In this document: positions 8,466 through 17,320 of the stretch, one piece after another
Position numbering within the stretch: the stretch's first letter is position 1
Layout: each line of letters starts with the position of its first letter
Assembly (NCBI RefSeq): GCF_010731815.2
Contig: NZ_AP022593.1
Location: 2,046,001-2,110,000 of the forward strand
DNA: 64,000 nucleotides
Direction of reading: 5' to 3'
Source: Mycolicibacterium arabiense
GTDB taxonomy: Bacteria; Actinomycetota; Actinomycetes; Mycobacteriales; Mycobacteriaceae
The notes under the pieces: generated by a model
What the model saw: only the letters and a program-made list of their open reading frames with translations
Database searches by the model: none
Told to the model about the DNA's origin: nothing
Position numbers and translations under genes: made by a program

Positions 8466-8630
8466 TCAGCTCACTTCCTCGAAATCGACCTTCTCGCGGA
8501 CCGCGCAATCCGGGCAGGCCCAGTCGTCGGGCACCTGGTCCCACGACGTGCCGGCCGGAAATCCCTCGCGCGGAGCACCTTTGGCCTCGTCGTAGACGAA
8601 GTCGCAACCCGGGCAGCGGTAGGCGCTCAC
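8466..8630 (-). CDS. rubA: rubredoxin RubA
   Basis: The product has 54 residues, starts [16 protein letters not shown] and has the iron ligands CPGC and CPDC. The GTG start overlaps the alkB stop (GTGA), so its translation is coupled to the hydroxylase. The second knuckle is followed by AVREKVDF rather than the usual G-A-x-K. Paired rubredoxins after alkB are normal in actinobacteria; in such pairs often only one supports alkane hydroxylation, and which one does so here cannot be told from sequence. Confidence 0.92.
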   Translation of the reverse strand: MSAYRCPGCDFVYDEAKGAPREGFPAGTSWDQVPDDWACPDCAVREKVDFEEVS

Positions 8631-9850
8631 TTCTGATCGCCGTACTTGGCGAGCACCTTGTCCCGCACCCGCGGGTGGACGTTGACGCGGCTGATGTCGC
8701 CGTCGTAGTGCGCCAGCACGCGGTGGTCCATGACCTTGCGCCACAGCGGCGGGAAGTACGTCAGTCCGATCATCGACGCGTACCCGCTGGGGAGGTTTGG
8801 AGCGCCCTCCATGCTGCGCAGCGTCTGGTAGCGGCGCGTCGGGTTCGCGTGGTGATCGCTGTGCCGCTGCAGGTGGTAGAGGAACAGGTTGGTCACCAGG
8901 TGGTCGGAGTTCCAGCTGTGCTGGGGCGCGCAGCGCTCGTACCGCCCGCTGGCGGTCTTCTGCCGGAGCAGCCCATAGTGCTCGAGGTAGTTCACGGTCT
9001 CCAGCAGCGCGAACCCGAACACCGCGGAGATCACCACGTACGGGATCAGCGCGAGACCGAACACCGCGATCAGTGCGCCGTACAGCACCACCGACATCGC
9101 CCAGGCGTTCAGCACGTCGTTCGACCAGTGCCACGGGCTCTTGTCGAGACGGCGCAACCGCTGCGCCTCCAGCTCCCACGACGACTTGAGGCTGCCCCAC
9201 ACGCTGCGGGGCAGGAACTCCCAGAACGTCTCACCGAACCGCGCCGACGCGGGATCCCCCGGCGTGGCAACCCGGACGTGATGGCCGCGGTTGTGCTCGA
9301 TGAAGAAGTGCCCGTAGCAGGTCTGCGCCAGCGTGATCTTCGACAACCACCGCTCGAGCGAGTCCTTCTTGTGGCCCAGCTCGTGCGCGGTGTTGATGCC
9401 GACGCCGCCCATCATCCCGACCGACAGTGCGAGACCGATCTTCGCCGGCCAGCTCAGTGAGCCGTCGAACCCGAGCCAGCCGAGGTCCGAGGCCGTGAAG
9501 AGGTAGGCGCCGATGACGACGGTGAGGTACTGGAACGGGATGAAGCTGTAGGTGCACCAGCGGTAGTACTTGTCGTTCTCGAGCCGGGCGACCACCTCGT
9601 CGGGCGGGTTCTCGCCGTCGGGTCCGAACTTCCGGTCGAGCAGCGGCAGCACGATGTACACCAGGATCGGCCCGATCCAGAACGGGACCTGCGCCGCCGC
9701 GTGCCAGCCGAGCTGGTTGAGCGCCCACACGATCGGCAGCATCACCAGCACCGCGGTCGGCACGATCAAGCCCATCAGCCACAGGTAACGCTTCTTGTCG
9801 CGCCACTGCTCCACCGGGACGTTCGCATTCGGATCGATCTGCGTAGTCAC
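8627..9850 (-). CDS. alkB: membrane alkane 1-monooxygenase
   Basis: This non-haem di-iron integral membrane hydroxylase oxidises medium to long n-alkanes to 1-alkanols. It has 407 residues with about six membrane helices and the full set of histidine boxes: HELGH (156-160), EHNRGHH (185-191) and LQRHSDHH (327-334). The AlkB signature NYLEHYGL is at 287-294. The GTG start has GGAGGTG nine bases upstream. It is first in an operon with two rubredoxins and a TetR regulator, with its own promoter just upstream. Confidence 0.97.
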   Translation of the reverse strand: MTTQIDPNANVPVEQWRDKKRYLWLMGLIVPTAVLVMLPIVWALNQLGWHAAAQVPFWIGPILVYIVLPLLDRKFGPDGENPPDEVVARLENDKYYRWCTYSFIPFQYLTVVIGAYLFTASDLGWLGFDGSLSWPAKIGLALSVGMMGGVGINTAHELGHKKDSLERWLSKITLAQTCYGHFFIEHNRGHHVRVATPGDPASARFGETFWEFLPRSVWGSLKSSWELEAQRLRRLDKSPWHWSNDVLNAWAMSVVLYGALIAVFGLALIPYVVISAVFGFALLETVNYLEHYGLLRQKTASGRYERCAPQHSWNSDHLVTNLFLYHLQRHSDHHANPTRRYQTLRSMEGAPNLPSGYASMIGLTYFPPLWRKVMDHRVLAHYDGDISRVNVHPRVRDKVLAKYGDQK

Positions 9851-9892
9851 AGCTAGTTCACCTCCATGTGAGAGCCATCACTGTCTGCGTTG

Positions 9893-9921
9893 ACTATAGG
9901 AGCTGTTTTGTCGGCTGTCTA
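9893..9921 (-). promoter_or_regulatory. alkB operon promoter
   Basis: On the minus strand a TAGACA -35 element (9916-9921) and a TATAGT -10 element (9893-9898) are separated by exactly 17 bp, ending about 40 bp before the alkB start. The -35 overlaps the palindrome GTCTAGAC, a plausible operator for the TetR protein of this operon. Confidence 0.6.
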
Positions 9922-9964
9922 GACACCGAGACCGTTTTTGTAAACGCAGGCGCGCCCACGACGT

Positions 9965-10026
9965 CGCCGAGACTGCTGAGAGATCGCGTTTTCGAGGTGA
10001 AATGCGATCTGCCAGCAGTCTCGGCG
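9965..10026. repeat. long intergenic hairpin element, copy 1
   Basis: A 62-bp imperfect palindrome. The outer arms are a perfect 13-bp inverted repeat (9965-9977 and 10014-10026, CGCCGAGACTGCT), then a 3x3 internal loop, then an inner perfect 7-bp stem (AGATCGC, 9981-9987 with 10004-10010), capped by a T-rich/A-rich loop. The left arm resembles that of the element at 63774-63831. It lies between the permease stop and the alkB promoter, so it may end permease transcription, but its size and recurrence suggest a dispersed repeat. A second palindrome, GGGGCCGCGGCCCC, follows at 10033-10046. Confidence 0.75.
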
Positions 10027-10058
10027 GGAGGTGGGGCCGCGGCCCCGCGGGAAGGGGT

Positions 10059-11537
10059 TTACCTGGGCGAGGGGGCGGCCTCGCGGCGGCCCAGCAGCGA
10101 GTGCCTGCGGCCGTACAGCAGATAGATGACGATGCCGATGACCATCCAGATGCCGAACCGGATCCACGTGAGTCCGGTCAGATTCAGCATCAGCCAGAGG
10201 CAGGCGAGGATCGACACGATCGGCAGCACGGGCACGAACGGGGCACGGAAGCCCCGCGGCAGGTCGGGCCGCGTCCGCCGCAGCACGATGACCCCGGCGG
10301 AGACCAGGACGAACGCGAACAGCGTGCCGACGTTCACCATCTCCTCGAGGCGTTCGACCGGGAACACCGAGGCGGCCAGCGCGACGACGACGCCGACCAC
10401 CACCGTGATCCGCACTGGCGTGCCGTGTGTTCCGGTCTTGGCCAGCTGACGCGGCAGCAGACCGTCGCGGGACATCGCGAACAGCACCCTGATCTGCCCC
10501 AGCAGCAGGACCATCACCACGGTGGTGAGGCCCGCGAGAGCACCGATCGAGATGATCGTGGCCGCCCAGTCGACCCCGTTGGCGGTGAACGCCGTGGCCA
10601 GATTCGCCTGACCATCGGGGCCGGCGGTCAGATCGGTGTAGGGCACCATGCCCGACAGCACGACCGACACCGCGACGTAGAGGAACGTGACGATCGCCAG
10701 CGAGTACAGGATGCCGCGTGGCACGTCGCGCTGCGGGTTCTTGGTCTCCTCCGCGGTGGTGGCGACGATGTCGAAGCCGATGAAGGCGAAGAACACGATC
10801 GACGCACCCGCCAGCAGGCCGTACCAGCCGTAGGTACTGCCCTCGGCGCCGGTGATCAGCGAGAACACGGACTGGTCGATGCCCGACCCGGTGTCGGCGT
10901 TCGATTCCGTAGGCGGGATGAACGGGCTGTAGTTGGCCGCCTTGACGTAGAACGCTCCGACGATCACCACGAGCAGCACCACCGTCACCTTGATCGCGGT
11001 GACGACAGCGCTGAAGTTCGACGAGAGCTTGGTGCCTCGCGCCAGCAGCAGACACAGCACGGTGATGATGATCAGCGCGCCCCAGTCCAGCGTGACGGGG
11101 CCGAGATCGACCGTGCCGCCGGAGAAGCCGAAGACCGTGCCCAGATACGACGACCAGCCCTTCGCCACCACTGCCGCGGCGACCGCGAACTCGAGGATGA
11201 GGTCCCAGCCGATGATCCAGGCCGTGAACTCGCCGAAGGTGGCGTAGGAGAACGTGTAGGCGCTGCCGGCCACCGGCACCGTCGACGCGAACTCGGCGTA
11301 GCAGAGCGCCGCCAGCCCGCAGGTGATGGCGGCGATCACGAACGAGATCGAGATCGCCGGGCCGGTCAGATCGCCCGCCGTCGACGCGGTGATCGTGAAG
11401 ATCCCGGCCCCGATGACGACCGACACCCCGAAGACCGTGAGGTCACGCCACGTGAGGTCCTTGCGTAGACGGGTATCCGGCTCGTCGGTGTCGGCAATGG
11501 ACTGCTCGACCGACTTGATACGCCACCGATCCGTCAT
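10059..11537 (-). CDS. APC-family amino acid permease (Rv3253c type)
   Basis: The protein has 492 residues with about 12 membrane helices and belongs to the cationic amino acid transporter branch of the APC superfamily. It shows the helix 1 motif GAGIFTITASTAG, the conserved FxFIGFDxVATTAEETKNPQRDVPRGI and the SRDGLLP region. The ATG at 11537 is preceded by GGAGGAGC. It diverges from the FAD monooxygenase across 57 bp. The substrate is probably a basic or small amino acid; sequence alone does not decide. The same permease lies next to alkB in M. tuberculosis. Confidence 0.92.
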   Translation of the reverse strand: MTDRWRIKSVEQSIADTDEPDTRLRKDLTWRDLTVFGVSVVIGAGIFTITASTAGDLTGPAISISFVIAAITCGLAALCYAEFASTVPVAGSAYTFSYATFGEFTAWIIGWDLILEFAVAAAVVAKGWSSYLGTVFGFSGGTVDLGPVTLDWGALIIITVLCLLLARGTKLSSNFSAVVTAIKVTVVLLVVIVGAFYVKAANYSPFIPPTESNADTGSGIDQSVFSLITGAEGSTYGWYGLLAGASIVFFAFIGFDIVATTAEETKNPQRDVPRGILYSLAIVTFLYVAVSVVLSGMVPYTDLTAGPDGQANLATAFTANGVDWAATIISIGALAGLTTVVMVLLLGQIRVLFAMSRDGLLPRQLAKTGTHGTPVRITVVVGVVVALAASVFPVERLEEMVNVGTLFAFVLVSAGVIVLRRTRPDLPRGFRAPFVPVLPIVSILACLWLMLNLTGLTWIRFGIWMVIGIVIYLLYGRRHSLLGRREAAPSPR

Positions 11538-11581
11538 ATTCGGAGCTCCTCCATGGTTCGTGTGACGGGGACCATACCCAG

Positions 11582-11587
11582 TACCGT
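11582..11587 (+). promoter_or_regulatory. -10 element of the FAD monooxygenase gene, leaderless type
   Basis: TACCGT matches the mycobacterial TANNNT -10 consensus and ends seven bases before the ATG at 11595. No Shine-Dalgarno is visible, so transcription probably starts at or next to the A of the start codon. Confidence 0.45.
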
Positions 11588-11594
11588 CGCAGTC

Positions 11595-12977
11595 ATGGGC
11601 AAACAGGCCATTGTGATCGGTGCCAGCCTCGCCGGACTCTGCGCGGCTCGGGTGCTGTCGGACACCTACGACCGGGTGACCATCTACGAACGCGACGAAC
11701 TTCCCGACGGCCCTGCCAACCGGACCGCGGTGCCGCAGGGCCGCCACGTCCACCTGCTGATGGCACGCGGGGCCGCCGAGTTCGAGGACCTGTTCCCGGG
11801 TTTGCTCGACGACATGGTCGCCGCCGGCGTGCCGATGCTGGAGAACCGGCCCGACTGCATCCACTTCGGCGCCGCAGGCCACGTCCTTGGCACGAAGACG
11901 ACGCTGAAGCGCGAGTTCACCGCATACGTGCCGAGCCGGCCGCACCTGGAGTGGCAGATCCGCAAGCGCGCGTTGGCGATCCCGAACGTCGTGCTGGTCA
12001 AGACCAGCGTCGCCGAACCCCGGTACGACCCGGCGCGGGAACGCGTGACCGGTGTCCTGCTGCAAGCCGGCGACGAGTCCAGCGCGGTACCCGCCGACCT
12101 GGTGGTCGACGCGACGGGCCGCGGAACCCGGTTGCCGGTCTGGTTGGAGCAGTGGGGATTCGGCCGACCGACCGAGGACACCGTCGACGTCGGCATCGAC
12201 TACGCGACGCACCAGGTGCACATCCCCGAAGGCGTCATCAAGGAGAAGGTCGTGGTGGCCGGCGCGTCGCACGATCATCCCGTCGGCCTCGGCATGCTCC
12301 TCTACGAGGACGGTAACTGGAGCGTGACGACGTTCGGGACCGGCAAGGTCCCGCCGCCGCAGAACCTGGCCGAGATCTACGAACTCGCCGACACCCTGCT
12401 GCCGCCGCACATCAGCGCGGCGCTGCGCAGCGGCGAGCCCATCGGCGAGATGGCCTTCCACAAGTACCCGACCAGCCGGTGGCGACGCTACGACAAGATG
12501 GACCGCTTCCCGGCGGGCATCATCCCGTTCGGCGACGCCGTGGTGAGCTTCAACCCGACGTACGGCCAAGGCATGACGATGACGTCGATCCAGGCCCGCA
12601 ACTTGCGTGCGGTGCTGGAGGCCGGCGAGCAGGACCTAGCGGCGCGGCTGTTCCGGGCGACGAAGAAGACGACGTGGCCGGTGTGGACGATGAACGCCGT
12701 CGGCGACCTGGCGTTGCACAACGCCACCGCCGAGCACGTGCCGTGGTGGTACATCAGGGTGGGCAAGCTGTTCGACCAGTTCCTCGGTGCGGCGGAGACG
12801 GAGGCCGATCTGGCCGAGTGGTTCCTGCGTCGGTTCAGCCTGCTGGACAGCCTCTACATGGTCCCGGATGCCCGCACGCTAGGCCGCACGATCCGGCACA
12901 ACATGGGTGCGTTGATCGCCGAGAAGCGCCGGTCCTTGCGGTCGGCGCCGCAGCGCGACCGGGTGTCGGCGCCCTAG
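11595..12977 (+). CDS. FAD-dependent monooxygenase/oxidoreductase (Rv3254 type)
   Basis: This 460-residue flavoprotein begins with a Rossmann dinucleotide fold (AIVIGASLAGLCAARVL, then ERDELPDG) and later shows GDAVVSFNPTYGQGMTMTSIQA, the second FAD-binding motif of aromatic-ring hydroxylase-like flavoproteins. VDATGRGTRLPVWLEQWG is the middle DG-like motif. The substrate is unknown. Some related proteins act on polyketide or lipid substrates. The ATG at 11595 was preferred because of the -10 hexamer just upstream. The stop overlaps the convergent manA stop by four bases. Confidence 0.85.
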   Translation: MGKQAIVIGASLAGLCAARVLSDTYDRVTIYERDELPDGPANRTAVPQGRHVHLLMARGAAEFEDLFPGLLDDMVAAGVPMLENRPDCIHFGAAGHVLGTKTTLKREFTAYVPSRPHLEWQIRKRALAIPNVVLVKTSVAEPRYDPARERVTGVLLQAGDESSAVPADLVVDATGRGTRLPVWLEQWGFGRPTEDTVDVGIDYATHQVHIPEGVIKEKVVVAGASHDHPVGLGMLLYEDGNWSVTTFGTGKVPPPQNLAEIYELADTLLPPHISAALRSGEPIGEMAFHKYPTSRWRRYDKMDRFPAGIIPFGDAVVSFNPTYGQGMTMTSIQARNLRAVLEAGEQDLAARLFRATKKTTWPVWTMNAVGDLALHNATAEHVPWWYIRVGKLFDQFLGAAETEADLAEWFLRRFSLLDSLYMVPDARTLGRTIRHNMGALIAEKRRSLRSAPQRDRVSAP

Positions 12978-14200
12978 ATCCCGACGGTCGCGCGGAACAG
13001 CTTGCTCGGCCGCTCGGCGACCAGTCGGATGGGGCCGTCGTCGGCGGGGACCCACGCCGACGCGCCGCGCTCGAGGGTCAGGGTGTTCGACTTCGCATGC
13101 ACGGCAACCGATCCCTCTGTGCACAGCAACACCTGCGGCCCATCGTGGCGGGCAGGCGCATCGACTTCGTGGCCCAGGTACTCACCGTCGAGTGACAGCA
13201 CCGACACCGCGAATTCCGGTGCGGGAGTCTCGTAGACCAGTTCCAGCCCGTCGCCGACGACCCGAGGCTCGATGACGACCTCCGCGTTCGGCGTGAAGTC
13301 GAGCACGCGCAGCAGTTCGGGGACGTCGACGTGCTTGGGCGTCAGCCCACCGCGAAGGACGTTGTCGGAGTTGGCCATCACCTCGAAGCCCATGCCGTGC
13401 AGATACGCGTGCAGGTTGCCCGCGGGCAGGAAGATGCCCTGGCCCTCGCTGAGGCTGATGCGGTTGAGCAGCATCGCGGCGAGCACACCGGCGTCACCGG
13501 GGTAGCGCTCGCCGAGTTCGAGCAGTGTCTTCGCCTCGGCGGCGAACGCCGTCTGCCCCGAGCGGATGTAGTTCACCGCGCCGTCGAGGACGGTCGGCAC
13601 CAGCACGTCGAGCTGCGGTTGCGGCGCAGTGATCCAGGTGGTGAACAGCGCGCGCAGCCCGTCGGCGTCGGACTGGCCCGACAGCAGGCCGATGTACGGG
13701 TCGAGTGCGGGAACGTTCAACGCCTGCATGAGTTCGACGCTGCCCGCCGCAGGCCGGAACCCCGCCAGCGCCTCGAACGGTCCGAGCGCCACGATCAACT
13801 CGGGTTTGTGGCTGCGGTCGCGGTAGTTGCGGGCCGGCCCGTTGATCGGGATCCCGAGCCGGTCCTCCCTGGCGTAGCCCTCGGCGGCCTGCGCGGCGCT
13901 CGGGTGGGCCTGCAGCGACAGCGGCTCGTCGGCGGCGAGCACCTTGGCGAGGAACGGCAGCGCGTCGCCGAAGCGGTTGCGCGTCGCCGCGCCCAGCTGC
14001 CCTTCGGCGTCGCGCGAGATCACCTCGAGCAGTGAGGTCTCGCCGTCGTCGGACATCAGCCGGGCGGGGTCACCGGGGTGCGCGCCCAGCCACAGTTCGG
14101 CCTCGGGATGCGGTGTGGGACTGGGCCTTCCGGTGAACTCCGCGATCGCCGTGCGCGAACCCCAGGCGTAGGTCCGCAGTGCGCCCTTGAGTAGGTTCAT
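12974..14200 (-). CDS. manA: mannose-6-phosphate isomerase, class I
   Basis: The enzyme interconverts fructose 6-phosphate and mannose 6-phosphate, the entry point to GDP-mannose for mannans, lipoarabinomannan and probably the exopolysaccharide cluster at 33-55 kb. It has 408 residues, the same as in M. tuberculosis. Zinc-site motifs are QAHPS (97-101) with the preceding Gln-His pair and the glutamate in the SHKPEL region; FLPAGNLHAYLHGMGFEVMANSDN is the class I signature. ATG at 14200 lies four bases after the upstream gene's stop. It is the last gene of the manB, SIS-protein, manA operon. Confidence 0.95.
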   Translation of the reverse strand: MNLLKGALRTYAWGSRTAIAEFTGRPSPTPHPEAELWLGAHPGDPARLMSDDGETSLLEVISRDAEGQLGAATRNRFGDALPFLAKVLAADEPLSLQAHPSAAQAAEGYAREDRLGIPINGPARNYRDRSHKPELIVALGPFEALAGFRPAAGSVELMQALNVPALDPYIGLLSGQSDADGLRALFTTWITAPQPQLDVLVPTVLDGAVNYIRSGQTAFAAEAKTLLELGERYPGDAGVLAAMLLNRISLSEGQGIFLPAGNLHAYLHGMGFEVMANSDNVLRGGLTPKHVDVPELLRVLDFTPNAEVVIEPRVVGDGLELVYETPAPEFAVSVLSLDGEYLGHEVDAPARHDGPQVLLCTEGSVAVHAKSNTLTLERGASAWVPADDGPIRLVAERPSKLFRATVGI

Positions 14201-14204
14201 GCGA

Positions 14205-15290
14205 CTAACCCCGAACCAATCGCAGGTAGACGGCCGCCATCTCGAGCCGTACCGCCAACATCGCCAGCTGCTGCTCGAGCCGACCACTCGGCGGAGGCGC
14301 CGCGGTGTCCCCCACGTCGCCTGCGCTGGTGGTGGTGACGTCGTCGTATCCGCTGAGCCGCGACAGCGTGGTCGGCCGGTCCTGATCGGCGGTCAGCACG
14401 ATGGCGCGGACGCGCGTCGGCAGCGGACCGTCGAGTTCCTCGTCGTGGAAGATCGATGTCTCGAAGTCGGCGGTCTGGCGGTTGAGCCCACCGCGCAGGG
14501 ACACCAGCACGTCGGCCAACCCGACCGACGCGACCGGTCTAAGACCCACGCGCAGCAGCACGGCGCTCACGTGCCGGGCCAGCGCGAGCATCGGCGCGCC
14601 CTCGCCTGCCACGACGACGGTCGCGTCCGCCATCCGGTCGGCGAGCGCCTTGGCCGGGTTGGTGAAGACGTCCCGGCCCGCGCTGTTGCGCAGTGCCTCG
14701 GCGTCGAGTTCGTCGGCCAGGGCAGCCACGTCGACCTGCATGCCGGGGTCCACGGCGTGCAGGACGAGCAGGCCCGCCGCGAGGTACCGGGCGAGGCTGA
14801 AGTCGTCGGGCACGGGCAGACGCGGGCCGAGGAGCACCGCACGGCCCGCGGCGGCATCGCGCAGCGGCCCCTCCTCCGGCGCGACCACCAACACCCGTGC
14901 GCCGCGACGCACGCCCGTGGCGACAGCGGTCACCAGCGCGGGATCGGCTGCGTCGTCTCCCGCCACGACGAGGACGTCGAGGGCACCCACCCACGGGGGC
15001 ACCTCGGACGCGGTGACGATCGGCGCGACCGTGGACGCGCCGAGAGCGGCGACCAGCAGCGCGCCCGCCGCGGCGGCGGTACCGCTGCCCGCCACCCAGA
15101 TCACGGTGCGCGGTGGATGATCCGACCGCATCGGCTCGAACACGCCTTCGTCGAAAGCCGCTGCAGTGGAACGCATCTGAGCCCCCGCCATCGATGCGGC
15201 ACGGAGCAGTCCGTCGCGGTCGGCGTCGAGCAGACCGTCGACGTCGTCGAGGTCGATGGTTGCGGCGCCGGCGCGCGGTTCAGCGCTCAT
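14205..15290 (-). CDS. SIS-domain protein, TobH/PGI-PMI-like (Rv3256c type)
   Basis: The protein has 361 residues. VIWVAGSGTAAAAGALLVAAL starts the first SIS (sugar isomerase) fold and LDVLVVAGDDAADPAL continues it. It resembles bifunctional phosphoglucose/phosphomannose isomerase-like proteins but lacks clear isomerase catalytic residues. It is always found between manA and manB in mycobacteria, so a role in mannose metabolism, perhaps regulatory, is likely. Its ATG overlaps the manB stop (ATGA), which implies translational coupling. No activity is assigned. Confidence 0.85.
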   Translation of the reverse strand: MSAEPRAGAATIDLDDVDGLLDADRDGLLRAASMAGAQMRSTAAAFDEGVFEPMRSDHPPRTVIWVAGSGTAAAAGALLVAALGASTVAPIVTASEVPPWVGALDVLVVAGDDAADPALVTAVATGVRRGARVLVVAPEEGPLRDAAAGRAVLLGPRLPVPDDFSLARYLAAGLLVLHAVDPGMQVDVAALADELDAEALRNSAGRDVFTNPAKALADRMADATVVVAGEGAPMLALARHVSAVLLRVGLRPVASVGLADVLVSLRGGLNRQTADFETSIFHDEELDGPLPTRVRAIVLTADQDRPTTLSRLSGYDDVTTTSAGDVGDTAAPPPSGRLEQQLAMLAVRLEMAAVYLRLVRG

Positions 15291-16693
15291 GGGACGGGCT
15301 CGCCGCTTCCCGAGGTGGCGAGTATCCGGGTACCGACGTGGTCGACGATGTCGTCGACCTCGGCGGCCGTGCGGGCCTCCACGTTGAGCCGCAACAGGGG
15401 TTCGGTGTTGGAGGTGCGCAGATTGAACCAGCGCCCGTCGCCGAGGTCGACGGTGACACCGTCGAGGTGGTCGATCGAGTGGATGTGCCCCTCGTACGAC
15501 TTGAGCACCGCGTCGACGCACGCGGCCGCGTCGGACACCGTGTAGTTGATCTCGCCGGACGCCTCGTAGCGCTGGTAGTCGGCCATGATCGCCGACAGCG
15601 GCCGCTCCTGCTCGCCGAGCGCGGCCAGGACGTGCAGCGCCGCGAGCATGCCGGAGTCAGCGCCCCAGAAGTCGCGGAAGTAGTAGTGCGCCGAGTGCTC
15701 ACCGCCGAAGATGGCGCCGGTCTCGGCCATCAGCCCCTTGATGTAGGAGTGGCCGACGCGCGAGCGGACGGCGGTGCCGCCGCGTTCGACGATCAGCTCC
15801 GGCACCGCGCGCGAGGTGATCAGGTTGTGGATGACCGTGGCACCGATCTCGCGGCCGAGTTCGCGACCAGCCACCAGGGCGGTGACCGCAGACGGTGACA
15901 CGGGCATGCCGCGTTCGTCGACGACGAAGCAGCGGTCGGCGTCGCCGTCGAACGCCAGGCCGATGTCGGCGCCGGTGTCGAGTACGTGCTTCTGCAGATC
16001 GACGAGGTTGGCCGGGTCCAGCGGGTTGGCCTCGTGGTTGGGGAAGGTGCCGTCGAGTTCGAAGTACAGCGGCAGCAGCGTGATGCCGCTGATCGCGCCG
16101 AGCACGGCGGGCGACGTGTGTCCACCCATGCCGTTGCCCGCGTCGACGGCGACGCGCAGCGGCCTGCTGGCGCGCAGGTCGACCAGGGACCGCAGGAAGT
16201 CGCCGTACTCGGCGAGGACGTCGCGATCCTCGATGGAACCGGGCGCACCGGCGCCCTCGGGCACCCCGCCGATGACCTCGTCGCTGATGGTCGTCAGGCC
16301 GGTGTCCTTGCCGACCGGCTTGGCGCCGGCGCGACACAGCTTGATGCCGTTGTAGGCAGCGGGATTGTGGCTCGCGGTGAACATCGCGCCGGGGCAGTCG
16401 AGCAGGCCGGAGGCGAAGTAGAGCTGGTCGGTCGAGGCGAGGCCGATCCGGACGACGTCCAGCCCCTGGGCCACCACCCCGTCGGCGAAGGCCGCGGCCA
16501 GCGACGGGGAACTCTCCCGCATGTCGTAGCCGATGACGACCTGGGTGGCTCCGGGGGTCTGCTCGTCGCGCACCAGGCGGGCGAAGGCGCCGCCGACGTC
16601 GCGGACGAAGTCCTCGTCGATTTGCTCGCCGACCAGCCCACGTACGTCGTACGCCTTGATCACTCGCTGGACGGCGGCAGCGGGCCGAGACAT
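15287..16693 (-). CDS. manB: phosphomannomutase/phosphoglucomutase
   Basis: Converts mannose 6-phosphate to mannose 1-phosphate for GDP-mannose. It has 468 residues in the four-domain alpha-D-phosphohexomutase fold. The active-site phosphoserine is Ser108 in TASHNP, the Mg-binding loop is DGDADR (249-254), the sugar-binding loop is GGEHSAHYYF, and the phosphate-binding loop is RTSNTEPLLRLNVEA near the C-terminus. The ATG at 16693 was chosen over an upstream ATG because AGGAG lies five bases before it. This corresponds to the M. tuberculosis gene Rv3257c (also called pmmA). Confidence 0.95.
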   Translation of the reverse strand: MSRPAAAVQRVIKAYDVRGLVGEQIDEDFVRDVGGAFARLVRDEQTPGATQVVIGYDMRESSPSLAAAFADGVVAQGLDVVRIGLASTDQLYFASGLLDCPGAMFTASHNPAAYNGIKLCRAGAKPVGKDTGLTTISDEVIGGVPEGAGAPGSIEDRDVLAEYGDFLRSLVDLRASRPLRVAVDAGNGMGGHTSPAVLGAISGITLLPLYFELDGTFPNHEANPLDPANLVDLQKHVLDTGADIGLAFDGDADRCFVVDERGMPVSPSAVTALVAGRELGREIGATVIHNLITSRAVPELIVERGGTAVRSRVGHSYIKGLMAETGAIFGGEHSAHYYFRDFWGADSGMLAALHVLAALGEQERPLSAIMADYQRYEASGEINYTVSDAAACVDAVLKSYEGHIHSIDHLDGVTVDLGDGRWFNLRTSNTEPLLRLNVEARTAAEVDDIVDHVGTRILATSGSGEPVP

Positions 16694-16813
16694 AGAACTC
16701 CTAGATCCCATCAACGGTCACCGCATCCCCTCGCAGAATGCTCGTGACTCCAGCCTATCGGCTCGCGATTTCTCACGTCGCCGCTCACACCGGTCCGTCA
16801 GCCATCCGTTCGC

Positions 16814-17233
16814 TCAGTCCGAGGGATCGGGCAGGACCCGCAGATGTCCCCGTCGGCGGCCGTTGGGCTCCACGCGACGGGCGGCGGGCGCCATCAGCGC
16901 TCCGCCGTGGGCTCCCGTGGTCGGATCGGAGAAGCCGGCGACCACACCACTCGACGGAACGCCGCCGTCGCGGGCCTCGCGGACGGCGTCGGCCAGGGCG
17001 ACGAGGTCGTCGTCGTCGGTGTGCGACGGCAATGGCCCGGCGTGGCGGACCAGCTCCCATCCACGCGGCGCCGTGATGCGCCCGGCGTGCAGGACGCACA
17101 GATCCCAGGAATGCGGTTCCGACACGGTGGCCAAGGGTCCTACGACCGCAGTCGAGTCCTTGTAGACGAAGGTCAGCGTCGCCACGGCGTAGTGCGGGCA
17201 CCCAGGCCGGCAGCAGCGACGAGGAACGTTCAC
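16814..17233 (-). CDS. DUF3499 protein (Rv3258c type)
   Basis: This 139-residue actinobacterial protein of unknown function begins VPRRCCRPGCPHYAVATLTFVY, a cysteine-rich start that together with the later CVLHAGR (Cys and His) could form a zinc-binding rubredoxin-like knuckle. The C-terminus is basic and low in complexity. The GTG at 17233 is supported by a TAGCCT hexamer seven bases upstream. It diverges from the zincin-like gene across 87 bp. Conservation of this pair near whiB2 is typical of mycobacteria. Confidence 0.8.
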   Translation of the reverse strand: MNVPRRCCRPGCPHYAVATLTFVYKDSTAVVGPLATVSEPHSWDLCVLHAGRITAPRGWELVRHAGPLPSHTDDDDLVALADAVREARDGGVPSSGVVAGFSDPTTGAHGGALMAPAARRVEPNGRRRGHLRVLPDPSD

Positions 17234-17240
17234 GGAGCAG

Positions 17241-17246
17241 AGGCTA
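17241..17246 (-). promoter_or_regulatory. -10 element of the DUF3499 gene, leaderless type
   Basis: On the minus strand TAGCCT ends seven bases before the GTG start at 17233, with no ribosome-binding site between. It fits TANNNT and a leaderless transcript. Confidence 0.45.
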
Positions 17247-17308
17247 TCGCGCGGCACCGTCACCCGGTGCCGGACACGCGCGTCGGACGACCGCCGATCC
17301 CGAACCGT

Positions 17309-17314
17309 TACGAT
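17309..17314 (+). promoter_or_regulatory. -10 element of the zincin-like gene, leaderless type
   Basis: TACGAT fits the TANNNT consensus and ends six bases before the ATG at 17321; no Shine-Dalgarno is present. Confidence 0.45.
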
Positions 17315-17320
17315 CGACCG

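Noticed and set aside
10002..11468. Long plus-strand frame of 488 codons opposite the APC permease
   Set aside because: Highly charged His/Arg/Asp-rich translation with no family features; the permease on the minus strand explains the region.
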